DNA from: Artocarpus heterophyllus
Lineage: Eukaryota > Streptophyta > Magnoliopsida > Rosales > Moraceae
Length of the DNA stretch: 64,000 nt
Direction: 5' to 3'
NCBI GenBank assembly: GCA_025403435.1
Contig: JAJQZP010000428.1
Coordinates: 1 to 64,000 of the forward strand
Shown: positions 10,688 to 20,225 of the stretch, piece after piece
Layout: each line of letters opens with the position of its first letter
Position numbering within the stretch: the stretch's first letter is position 1
The notes under the pieces: generated by a model
Seen by the model: only the letters and a program-made list of their open reading frames with translations
Told to the model about the DNA's origin: nothing
The model's database searches: none
Translations under genes and position numbers: made by a program

Positions 10688-11466
10688 GTGACATAGTACC
10701 ATCCAGACTGTCGAGGAAGCTTCTTCATCTTGTACACTTGCTTGAAGGCTTCCAACGGCATCTCGGTAGCCTAGTGGTACCTCCACAATATGTACATCTC
10801 GATCAACAACCTATAACTATTCGGGTTCAACTGAGCCGGGCACACGTTGAAATCGTTGAGTGCGAGGCGCAAAAATGGATGGAACGGGAGGCACAACCCA
10901 GCCTTGAGAAACTTGGCATAGAGAGTGATACATCCTTCAGGCGTGTCCAATGGTGAATCACCCTTGTCAGGAATAGTGAGAGTCACGTCGTCTGGGACAC
11001 CGAACTTGGCGCGTAGCTCCTCCAACCGGGACTCCATGATAACACTTGTATAGCCCGCGACTGAGGACTGCCCGAGCCAGGTTACCCGGTACGTCATCAC
11101 ACCTCGGACGCGGGTGACCTAGACCTGCTCCTCTTCTATTTCGAGCTGCTCCGCTTCCACCTCCTCGGTTACTCGTTCCTCGTCAAAAACGTCCACTGTT
11201 ATTACTCCTGCAATTTGGACTGGAACTCTAGCGCCCAGGCCAGATGTGCTCGGGACATCGTCGCTCCCTTGATGCTCGGCTCTCTCCCTGGAAGGAACTC
11301 GGGAGGAGCCCGTGACGGTCGACCTGATATAAGGGTCCTGCTCCTTGGACAGCCTAATCGGCCTTTGCCCATCTAACATGTTCAGGAACTCCTGCTCCGG
11401 TATAGTTTGGGAGTTGACCCTCAAAATTTGCTCGAGTCGGCCGGCCCCATCCCGTTCTGGGGACAC
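10688..11466 (-). pseudogene. Antisense ORF of Tat/Retand-like element, C-terminus cut by Athila insertion
   Basis: Reading the minus strand from 11466, one frame runs to the insertion point through two TAG codons (11119-11121 and 10771-10773), leaving about 260 codons. The N-terminal third is acidic and low-complexity (EEERVTEEVEAEQLEIEEEQ type). A conserved-looking domain follows: LDTPEGCITLYAKFLKAGL, PFHPFLRLALND, AQLNPNSYRLLI, then PLEAFKQVYKMKKLPRQSGWYY. This resembles the 'putative gypsy-type transposon' domain of plant elements (Pfam Transposase_28, from memory). It breaks off in the middle of that last motif exactly where the Athila LTR starts. Function unknown; a catalytic transposase role is not shown. 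Confidence 0.7.
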
Positions 11467-11930
11467 TCCCTCGACGTCGATCTAGACGGTGGATGAGCTA
11501 CTTTTTGTACTACTTTATGACAAGGAAATTTCTAAATTCTAGGAATCGATAACATCACTCATTCTGGCACTCCTAGGAAATTACCTGCTTGGGCTTTGGA
11601 AGCTCAAAAAAATATGATCCTCGGGTGGATGACTATAGCTTGGCAGCTAAAACTCTTCGGGTGCAAAAGTTTGATAGGAATCGCGTGAAATTAACAGAGA
11701 GGATGACCCTATTTATAGCCATTTCAGGCCAAAAATCTAGGAGAGAAAAACTAAGAGGTGTTATCATTACGCCTGTCAGGCGGCGCAGTCGGCCGCAGTG
11801 CGACATGTGTCCTCCGTCTGATCCACGCGTCTTTTCGCCTCATCCCCCTTTGAAGTGTCGTTTGGTTTTTTTCCTTTTAGTCGACCTCACCCACTCGGCA
11901 TAGTCCACCCAGCCGAACATCGACCAGGTG
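11467..11930. other. Untranslated region of Tat-like element between antisense ORF and polypurine tract
   Basis: No supported plus-strand coding. It carries the antisense TATA box and a GC-rich stretch around 11770-11830. It is probably the 5' leader of the antisense transcript. Confidence 0.5.
11710..11717 (-). promoter_or_regulatory. Candidate antisense TATA box
   Basis: The minus strand reads ggcTATAAATAggg here, 244 bp upstream of the antisense ORF start at 11466. Position and spacing suit a promoter for that ORF. Sequence-only evidence. Confidence 0.45.
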
Positions 11931-11944
11931 AATTAGGGGGCTAA
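11931..11944 (+). other. Polypurine tract of Tat-like element
   Basis: aattagggggctaa directly precedes the LTR start TGTTGAGG. It fixes the plus orientation of this LTR and marks it as the 3' one. Confidence 0.6.
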
Positions 11945-12582
11945 TGTTGAGGGTGAACTCGGCTCCACCTCCGAAGAGATAAACTTTGGTGGTCAGCTAA
12001 TGAGCTCGGTAGAATTTCCAGTAAGTTTGCTACCAGCCCCTGACATGACGTGCCCCCCTTTCGAGGTGCCTCTTAGGGCCTCCGAGGCCACATGCCAAGT
12101 AGGCTGCCACCTCGGACAATACACTAGCTCGGTTCAGATTAATCTCACTCACAAGCAGGCTGCTACTCGCTATTATAGGCTAACACACAGCAGATAACTC
12201 ACCGTCTAATAGAATCCAATCCATCGGTGGGGGATGTGACACTTGTCACCTACCGCCTGACACACCTTGATGTGACACCTGGGTCGTGAGAAAAACCCAC
12301 CTAACACCCGGTCCAAGTGGTGGCCTATAAATAGGATACATTTATGACATTCTAAAGAAGACTTCTTCTTCCCACCTAACTGGTTGCCGCCCTCTGCCGA
12401 TCAAACCCTGCCTTGAGCATCGGAGAGCCCTTGTCCATTGACTAACCTTTCTATTGCCTCTGAAGCGTCCCTCCTCTTGTTGCAGGTATGTCTGACCGGA
12501 CAGAGGTGAACCGAAGAAGAATCAGGCCATATGCAGCTGCACACAGTGTTGATACAACATCGGATTACGATAAGCATCAACA
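11945..12582 (+). repeat. 3' LTR of Tat-like element, 638 bp
   Basis: It starts TGTTGAGG and ends CATCAACA, so the ends form an inverted TGTTGA/TCAACA. TATAAATA is at 12326-12333. The downstream part holds TTGAGCATCGGAG (12413-12425) and TTGCAGGTATGTCTGACC (12480-12497), both matched in inverted orientation by the LTR at 63539-64000. The short ORF beginning at 12488 lies inside this LTR and is not called a gene. Confidence 0.65.
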
Positions 12583-12629
12583 GGCACTGAAGAAAAAGAC
12601 ACAATTTGTTCGAACAGCAACAGAGTTTC
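12583..12629. other. 47-bp flank between Tat-like LTR and copia-1
   Basis: This is sequence outside both elements, of unknown origin. It continues at 22242 after copia-1. Confidence 0.6.
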
Positions 12630-14641
12630 TGTTAGACATGTATGCCCTAAGGAGTAAAAATGTAATATGTTTTTGGAGACATTTTTATCAATAAAGAATT
12701 TATTCATTTATATATACCAAATCTTGTCCTCTTTACGTTCATATTTGTTGAATACATGATAAGCAAACAGTAGTCTGAGACTGTCAGTATAAACCTTAAG
12801 AATTGGGCATATGATGGACTGATTATGCGGAAGACACGATTCTTAAGGTGACGGTCTAAAACATATGATCTACAATAGCGGGAATAAAGTTGGGCGCTTT
12901 ATTCATGTAAAGATTGTTATATTGTCTATATCCCTTTTGGGAGATGGTTTGTCTTGACCATCGAAGTTGGACTCCATGAATAGAAACATTGGCACGTTGT
13001 CATAGGTGACGATGTGTTGGATTGGGACATAAAGTGAATTGATTTGGATTAATAATTCTATCTTGGCAAATCGATTTACTTTAGACAGTCATTTGTATTG
13101 AATCTTAATCCTGAGATGAATAGTGGGCCTGTTGTCTCGACTTGTGTCTTTTAATGTGCCAAAGGGTGACACCCACATCTCTATAGTGGTATGCATGCTG
13201 GTACGTTAGAGGCATGACTCTTGATAGCGTAGACTTGTTGTTCGTAGATATGGAATCCATAGCTCCTCTTTAGGAGTAATGATATCCTCTTATATGCGTT
13301 GTCCTGTAATTGGAAAGCTGAAGCACTCAACCATTTGGATACATAGGTGTAACCGAATGGTATACTATCTTTGGATGGTAAGTTTTCTAATGGTGAGACA
13401 ATGGAACGTAAGATAAAAATAATCGGGAAGGTAAGACAGAACTTGTCCTTAAGCCGATTATGGATTATCATATGGGGATACGATACACTTTGATATGTCA
13501 TGGAGACTTAGCTACACGGGCTTCGAAATTCTATAAAGTTCGAGAGTGCAGCTCCAAGCTTTTAGTGGAGTAGCGTTGGAGTTGATAATTGTGAAATGTA
13601 TATCTGGGATATTGGGTTTCATAATTATCATGAGCTTGAACTTTATAGGTCCATTTTGGTCCCCTTTGCTAGCTCACAAAGTCTTGTAACGACACGGCGT
13701 GCTTTTCCAATAATTGGTGACTTATGTCGGATTTATCAGATTGGTTTAAAATTTGTAATAATCAAATAATTCATGTGTGTTTATCGGTTGAATTAATTTT
13801 GTAAGAAATTAGTTCAAGATAAACTTGTTGAATTATTGCGATCAGATAATTCTTGTCTATTTATCGGTTGTTTTAATTTTGGACAAATTAGAACAACATA
13901 AACTTATAGAATTATTGTGAATTGATTTATTTTCTTAGAGATTATCTTGATAAAGTTTGTTTTGATCAGATAACTTCTCTATTGGGTTATTTGAATCAAA
14001 ACTGAGACTTTATCCTTTAGAATCTCGGGTGGAAAATAAAAGATTCGTGGAGATTTTTTCTCGGGAGTTCGGCCTGCCGAACTGGCCTGTTTGGCCTACC
14101 GATCAAAATGTTCGGCCTGTCGATCAGCGGGAGATAAGATTATGCATTTTCACGCGGATCTTATCAGATATTGATCCGAACTTGATTCTGTTTCGAGTTT
14201 TTGAGACCTAATCTGATATGGACTGACCCCAAGACCAATAGTTATATAAAGGGAGTGAGTCACATGATTTACTTAGATCAATTGAGAGATTAAGAGTGAT
14301 ACTCTTCTAGTGAGCATTTGAAAACTCCCTGAGAGCTTTTGTTCATAAATCACAAACACTAGCTTTGGGTTCTCTCTATTGGTTGGAAGGAGAGTCACCG
14401 GTGGAAGAGCTGTACGTGTGAGCCCACACTCACTCTGGTTGTGGATAGAGAATAGCAAAGAAGACCAGTTAGTTGAGGCTTTTTTGGAACGTTACTTCTC
14501 TACACAGGTTGCAGAGGTTCTTCGGCACACTAAGGTTAGTAAGATCTGTTTAATTTATACATATAACATGTCAAACTTGTGTTTTAGAAATTACTCTGAT
14601 GAAAAAATTTTAAAATTCTACTGCGCACTTTGTTTCCAACA
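12630..14641 (+). repeat. Copia-1 5' LTR, 2012 bp
   Basis: Direct repeat of 20226-22236. A TATATAAA box is at 14243-14250, preceded by ccaat. A cluster of tcggcctgccga-type words lies at 14068-14127, about 120-180 bp upstream of the TATA box. Minus-strand ORFs inside are LTR noise repeated in each LTR copy. Confidence 0.93.
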
Positions 14642-14642
14642 A

Positions 14643-14656
14643 TTGGTATCAGAGCC
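14643..14656 (+). other. Copia-1 primer-binding site (initiator Met tRNA)
   Basis: TGGTATCAGAGC at 14644-14655, two bases after the LTR end. This is the standard plant copia primer match. Confidence 0.93.
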
Positions 14657-16257
14657 GAGGTTTTTACATAAAATTGCAAGTTTGTGATCATGTTATATGC
14701 ATAAATTTTGTGATCTTAATCTCTCCTATGCTTGAATTGAATTTTATAGAGAGATGGCACTCTAGGTTTCTATATAATATATATGTTGTCATGGATTATG
14801 TGGTGAATGCTTATTAATTAATTATGGTTGATTAAATCGTTGTTTAATTATTTATTAATTAATTAATACCGGTTATGGTTCCTTAGAGGTTAGAATGTGT
14901 ATCTAGGTTTTTCATGTAATTAGATGGCGGACTATCATCTCCGTTTAGGAATTGTTATTTAATTTTAATTTGTAAAAATTTTGTAATTAAATAATTATTC
15001 AGAGAAGACGGATCGAGAAGTCGGATCTTAAAGATTGATGATGGCGCCTCCAAGTATTTCCTGAGTCTCTAATTTTATGTTTTGAATTGTTGAAAATAAA
15101 ATTGGTGAATTGTATTAAAATTTTATTTTCTGGAACGAGGGTTTTATGCTCGGTCGGCATGACGGACCTCACAGTTTGACAGGCCGAAGGTCACAGATCG
15201 GCAGGCCAGACGTGTGGTCCGGCAGGCCGACAGTGGGGCAAAAATTTTGGTACTCTGCCGGCAGGCCGATCACCCAGTCGGCCTGCCGACCGAGAGCTGC
15301 CAGGTGTCCAGAAAAGGTGCAATTTTTTCGGTGCAGTTTTAATTTTATTTTTGGGACGATTCTGAGAAACATTAAATTTGGATATGACCGGAAATATGAA
15401 GTATTCGATTCATACGGGATTGAAGACTTGAAGATGGATATTACATGAAGAAAGATACAGCTTGACGATTCAAGGATGAAGAATCGATAGATGTCTCGAT
15501 TATTCTCTTGTAATCTTATTTTTCTATTCTCTAGGGTGCAACCATAATATTACGGTTATTATTATTATGCTTGTAGCTTTGCTTGATTGCTTTGCTTGTC
15601 TGCATTATAATATGATTTACCATGTATATTGATAACATGTCATATAGGATAGGGAGTGCCGCTCATAATAAAATTGTTCATGCATAATTTTAAAATAAAA
15701 CCTTGACTTCAAAAGATTGAGTGGGAGAAGGTTTTCGAAGAGAGGACCTAAGGCCTCCATCGTTGGTCCATATGAAGAACATGGTGGTCCCGACCCCTAG
15801 GAAGGGATTTCTATCATGTACCAGATTGGATCTTTGAAAGGATAAGGTATTTTAGTATGATTTATGGTTGCACACCCCTAGGTGGTGATTATAAATTATG
15901 GATAAAATATTGAAACGGTGGTTATACACTCACATTAATTTTATTATTAACCTCCCCTAGGAGCTCTGTTAATAAAATTAATGGCCAAAGAAACGATTAT
16001 TATTATATGCTGGATCATACGGGTCCTAGATGGCATATATTAATCAGGAGGGGATTCGTGTTCCTGATTAAATTTGACATGACTCCCCTAGGAGCTTGTT
16101 GAATTCTGAGTTGGGAATTATCGTTGTAAGGTTGTGATATTTTCAAGGTTTTGACACATAAACACATTTGTATGATTTTACATGATTGTGTTATCTTACT
16201 AAATTATTATATATGTTTGCTTATGTTTGGTATATGGTTCTTTATTGTAGATTGAAA
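14657..16257 (+). other. Copia-1 untranslated leader, 1.6 kb
   Basis: No supported ORF. The leader contains a tcggcaggccga motif cluster (15145-15297), four CCCCTAGG words (15794, 15875, 15954, 16085) and a perfect 10-bp stem with 12-nt loop (16040-16071). Most of these recur in the copia-2 leader (42275-43923). It could hold packaging or dimerisation structure; that is inference. Confidence 0.65.
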
Positions 16258-17085
16258 ATGTCTAAAAACGCTTTATCTTCGATACTTGACAAAAACCAAT
16301 TAACTGGTGAGAATTATAACGATTGGAAACGGAACCTGGACATCATCCTGTCCTTTGAGAAACTGAAATATGTTCTGACAACCCCTTGTCCTCCCAAGCC
16401 TATGGGAGACTCAAGTAATGAGCAATTCCAAGTATACGACCGCTGGAAAGATGCTAATGATCAGGCCTGCTGCTATGTTATGGCTAGCATGAACAATGTG
16501 CTGCAGGCTCAACATCAGGATTATGAGACTGCGAAGCAGATCTTGGATAATCTTGAGGACATGTTTAGAGGCCAGGCCATAACAAAGCGGCAAGGGGCGC
16601 TTCGAAAACTCTTAAACTGTAGACAGAGACCGGGGACATCTGTAAAGAAGCACATGATGTTGGTCATGGGTTACCTCGCTGAGGCTCAAACCAATGGAGC
16701 CGACATCAATGCTGAAACTCAGATGACTATGGTCTTTGAGACTCTGTCTAAGGAATTTATTCTGTTTAGAGCTACTTTTAATTTAAGTAATAGATGGGAT
16801 ATGACCTTGACAGAACTGATGAAATAGTTACAGGAGTTCGAACTGCTGATCAGGGAGTCTCCTGCTGGTGGTGAGGCCAACATGGTAGCTGCTTCTGGTT
16901 CCAATCCTAATTCTAGGAATGGAAAGAAGCAACGGGCCAAGAACGGGAAGTCTTCTATTCTTGCTGCTACCAAGAGCAAGAAGAAGAAGAAGAAGAACCC
17001 AAAGAAGCTTAAGTGCTTCTTCTGTGGTAAGGTCGGGCATATAAAGAAGCATTGCAAGGACTTCCTTTCCAAGGGAGGTAGGTGT
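16258..17085 (+). pseudogene. gag: Copia-1 Gag
   Basis: The start is the ATG at 16258, reading MSKNALSSILDKNQLTGENY. The Gag domain shows NDWKRNLDIIL and, later, CRQRPGTSVKKHMMLVMGYLAE, typical of copia Gag. A TAG at 16825-16827 interrupts the frame where a Gln is likely; the frame then continues. A basic Lys-rich stretch precedes a zinc knuckle CFFCGKVGHIKKHC (17014-17055, CX2CX4HX4C), which in the family binds the element RNA. An upstream in-frame ATG at 16186 is disfavoured because the conserved domain begins at 16258. Confidence 0.85.
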
Positions 17086-17937
17086 GATCTTCTATATTTA
17101 GAAACTTGTTTGGTTGAGGAATCCAATGACATCTGGGTCATCGATTCCGGTGCAACTAATCATGTTTGTGTTTCTCTACAGGGATTCAAAGAAACGAGAA
17201 GTCTACTACGTGAAGACTTAACGCTTCGGATGGGCGATGGATCCTTGGTCGCCGCGGAAGCAGTGGGAGATGTCCATCTTTATTTTGATAATTATAGGAA
17301 TTTAATTTTGCGAGATTGTTTTTATGTTCCTAAATTTAAAAGGAATTTAATTTCTATATCTTCTTTATTTAAAGACTCCTACGTGTTATCTTTTAATGAA
17401 AAAGTGGTGATTCGTAAAAACAAATCTTTTATCTGTTCTGGATGGATGCAAAATAATCTATATTTTATTGAACCTAAGATGGACTTATTGCTTAATGCTG
17501 AGATAAATGATAATGACTCCAAAAGACTTAAAAATTCTCACTCTAATAAGACTTATCTTTGGCATTTACGCCTTAGCCATATTAACCTGAATAGGATTCA
17601 AAGGTTGGTAAGGGATGGACCTTTAAGTCACTTAAAAGTGGAATCTATACCTCAATGTGAATCTTGTTTAGAGGGTAAAATGACCAAAAGACCATACGGG
17701 TCTAAGGGCAATAGGGCCAAAGGGGTTCTAGAACTTGTGCATAGTGATGTTTGCGGACCGATGAACATCCGGGCACGAGGAGGGTATGAGTACTTCGTCA
17801 CTTTTATTGACGATTACTCAAGATATGGGTATGTGTACCTGATGCACCACAAAAGCAAAACTTATGATAATTTCAGGGAGTTTTCGGGCTAAAGTGGAAA
17901 AGCAATTGGGTAGACCCATAAAGGCACTTCCATCTGA
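17086..17937 (+). pseudogene. pol: Copia-1 protease and integrase N-terminal half
   Basis: The aspartic protease active site reads WVIDSGATNHV, with DSG at 17143-17151 intact. The integrase zinc finger follows: LWHLRLSHINLNRI...CESCLEGKM. The DDE core opens with the first catalytic Asp in LVHSDVCGPM, then YFVTFIDDYSRYGYVYLM. At 17881-17884 an extra T in a T-run throws the frame, ending this ORF at 17890-17892. Confidence 0.88.
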
Positions 17938-18655
17938 TTGAGGTGGGGAATACCTTTCTGATGAGTTCTTGGGACACTTGTTAGAGAATGGGATTTTATC
18001 CCATTTGACTGCGCCGTGCACTCCGCATCAGAATGGCGTAGCGGAGAGAAGGAATAGGACTTTGTCGGACATGATTTGGTCCATGATGAGTTATTCATCA
18101 TTGGCTTTATCCTTTTGGGGATATGCACTACAAACCACATGTTATCTTTTGAACAATGTGCCTTCAAAATCGGTCCCTAAAACTCCTCACGAGTTGTGGA
18201 CAAGATAGAAGACATCCTTAAACCATATTTGCATATGGGGATGTCCAGCTCATGTCTTGTTTAAGGATCCGAATAAGTTGGAAGCACGTTCAGAAGTTTG
18301 CGTGTTTTTAGGATATCCAAAAGGGACTAAAGGGGGTTATTTTTATAACCCAAAGGAAAATAAAGTCATGGTTTCAACTAATGCAACTTTCCTTGAGGAG
18401 AGTTACATGAACGACTTTAAACCTCAAAGCAAAGTGGTGTTTGAGGAGTTGAGGAGTGATCCGTTCACTCCAGAGGTTCCGAACGAAACCATTTCGATTG
18501 GTATAGAAAAACCAAACAAACCTAAACAACAACCTTAGGGGCTTCGGCGTAGTGGGAGGATCGGGCGTCAACCTGAGAGATATATGTTCAATGGGGAGGT
18601 CTTCTTGGCTGAACCGGATTAACATGACAGGGATCCTTATACTTACATAGAAGCT
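17938..18655 (+). pseudogene. pol: Copia-1 integrase second half
   Basis: In the shifted frame a TGA (17939-17941) stands within the second Asp motif (SD then stop then GGEYLS), consistent with CGA to TGA decay. [19 protein letters not shown] follows with the catalytic Glu. Further stops lie at 18206-18208 and 18536-18538. The copia-specific region WGCPAHVLFKDPNKLE...FLGYPKGTKGGYFY is clear. The linker to RT is acidic and Pro-rich. Confidence 0.87.
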
Positions 18656-19514
18656 ATGGAGGATGTTAATTCAAGACTCTGGACAGAGGCCATGAATATA
18701 GAGATGAAGTCTATGGAGACTAATCAGGTCTGGGAGCTTGTGGATCTTCCCGAAGGGGTAAAACCCATAGGGTGTAAGTGGATCTACAAGAGGAAAAGAG
18801 GAGTGGATGGAAAGGTCGAAACCTTTAAGGCTAGACTGGTAGCTAAGGGTTATACGCAAAAGGAAGGAATCGATTATGAGGAAACCTTTTCGCCTGTAGC
18901 CATGCTTAAGTCCATCCGGATTCTCTTGTCCATAGCTGCCGCTCTCGACTATGAGATTTGGCAGATGGATGTCAAGACAGCTTCCTGAATGGCAATCTTG
19001 ATGAGTCCATTTATATGGAAAAACCAGACGGGTTCAAGGTCGCGGGTCAAGAGGGTAAGGTTTGTAAGCTGCTAAAGTCAATATATGGACTTAAGCAGGC
19101 ATCCCGTTCTTGGAACATAAGATTTGATCAAGTGATCAAGACTTATGGGTTCTCACAAAATGTGGATGAACCATGTGTTTACAAACACATTAAGGATGGG
19201 AAGGTGGTTTTTCTACTGCTTTATGTGGATGATATTCTGCTAATTGGCAATGACGTTGGGGCATTGTCATCGGTCAAATTATGGTTGACCAAGCAGTTTG
19301 ACATAAAAGACTTAGGTGAGGCTAATTTTGTTCTCGGTATCCAGATCTTTCGGGATAGGAAGAACAAAATGATAGCTTTGTCTCAGGCTGGCTACATAGA
19401 TAAAATTCTTAGGAGGTTTGCAATGCAGGATTCCAAGAAAGGTGGGCAACCATCTAGGCCTGGAATTACTCTTCTAAGAAAGACTCTCCAAAGTCTTATG
19501 AAGAAAGAGAATAC
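18656..19514 (+). pseudogene. pol: Copia-1 reverse transcriptase
   Basis: Motifs are [57 protein letters not shown], then, after a one-base loss near 18982, [18 protein letters not shown] and SIYGLKQASRSW. The catalytic box YVDD is intact at 19222-19233. A second one-base loss near 19472 moves the frame again. Both indels lie in short T-runs. This is the usual copia RT layout with no missing block. Confidence 0.88.
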
Positions 19515-20211
19515 ATGAAGAAGGTGCCTTATGCTTCGGCAGTGGGTAGTCTCATGTATGCCATGCTTTGCACACGACCGGATATTAGCTATGCGGTCAG
19601 GATTGTACGTCGATTTCAGGCGGATCCAGGACCGAACTATTGGGTTGCGGTAAAGCATATTTTCAAGTACCTGAGAAGGACTCGAGGGTATATGCTTGTG
19701 TATTTGGGTGAGGATTTAACTCCTCTAGGATACACTGATTCGGATTTTCAATCCTGTCTGGATTCTCAGAAATCGACTTCGGGGTTTGTGTTTACTCTGG
19801 GTGGCGGTGCCATCAGTTGGAGAAGTGCAAAACAATATTGCACTTCGGATTCAACGATGGAGGCCGAGTATGTGGCGGCTAGTGATGCTTCGAAAGAAGC
19901 AGTGTGGTTCCGCAAGTTCCTTGGGGATCTTGAGGTAGTTCCTGGTATGGATAAAGCGGTATCACTGTACTGTGATAACAGTGCGGCGGTAGCTAATGTT
20001 AAGGAACCAAGATTTCACAAGAAGAGTAAGCATATTGATCGGAGGTATCATGTGATAAAGGGACTTCGTTGAGGGCGGGCATGTCACGGTGTGCAAGATC
20101 GCATCAGATGACAATTTAGCTTATCCATTTACGAAGACACTTACTGGGAGAGTCTTCGAGAGGCATGTGGAAGCTATGGAGATGCGAAATTTGTTGTATT
20201 TACTCACTTAG
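19515..20211 (+). pseudogene. pol: Copia-1 RNase H and polyprotein C-terminus
   Basis: RNase H reads YTDSDFQSCLDSQKSTSGF, TSDSTMEAEYVAASDASKEAVW and LYCDNSAAVAN, with catalytic acids visible. An extra G at 20060-20062 breaks the frame near the end. The last part continues one frame over (VCKIAS...FTKTLTGRVFERHVEAMEMR) to TAG at 20209-20211, fifteen bases before the 3' LTR. Confidence 0.87.
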
Positions 20212-20212
20212 T

Positions 20213-20225
20213 GCAAGTAGGAGAT
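20213..20225 (+). other. Copia-1 polypurine tract
   Basis: gcaagtaggagat directly before the 3' LTR, matching the usual copia purine tract. Confidence 0.75.

Larger units (their letters stand above)
10688..12582 (+). mobile_element. 3' remnant of a Tat/Retand-like Ty3/gypsy element, interrupted by the Athila-like insertion
   Basis: It contains an antisense ORF, a polypurine tract and a plus-oriented LTR. An extra ORF antisense to the element, between pol and the 3' LTR, is known from Tat-lineage elements such as Retand and Grande. The rest of the element would lie left of the Athila insertion, outside the window. Confidence 0.65.

Noticed and set aside
11589..12197. Plus-strand ORFs between the antisense ORF and the Tat-like LTR
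   Set aside because: No family features; they lie in untranslated and LTR sequence of the remnant.
12488..12694. Plus-strand ORF with a plausible start after a TTGCAG
   Set aside because: Its first part lies inside the Tat-like LTR (ending CATCAACA at 12582) and its end lies in the copia-1 LTR. The start context is the conserved LTR block shared with 63635-63648.
13181..13501. 106-codon minus-strand ORF, also seen at 20833-21096
   Set aside because: It recurs only because it lies in both copia-1 LTRs; the copia-2 LTR does not keep it open.
14379..14687. 102-codon ORF near the 5' LTR end of copia-1
   Set aside because: It crosses the LTR end and primer site, which are non-coding in this class.
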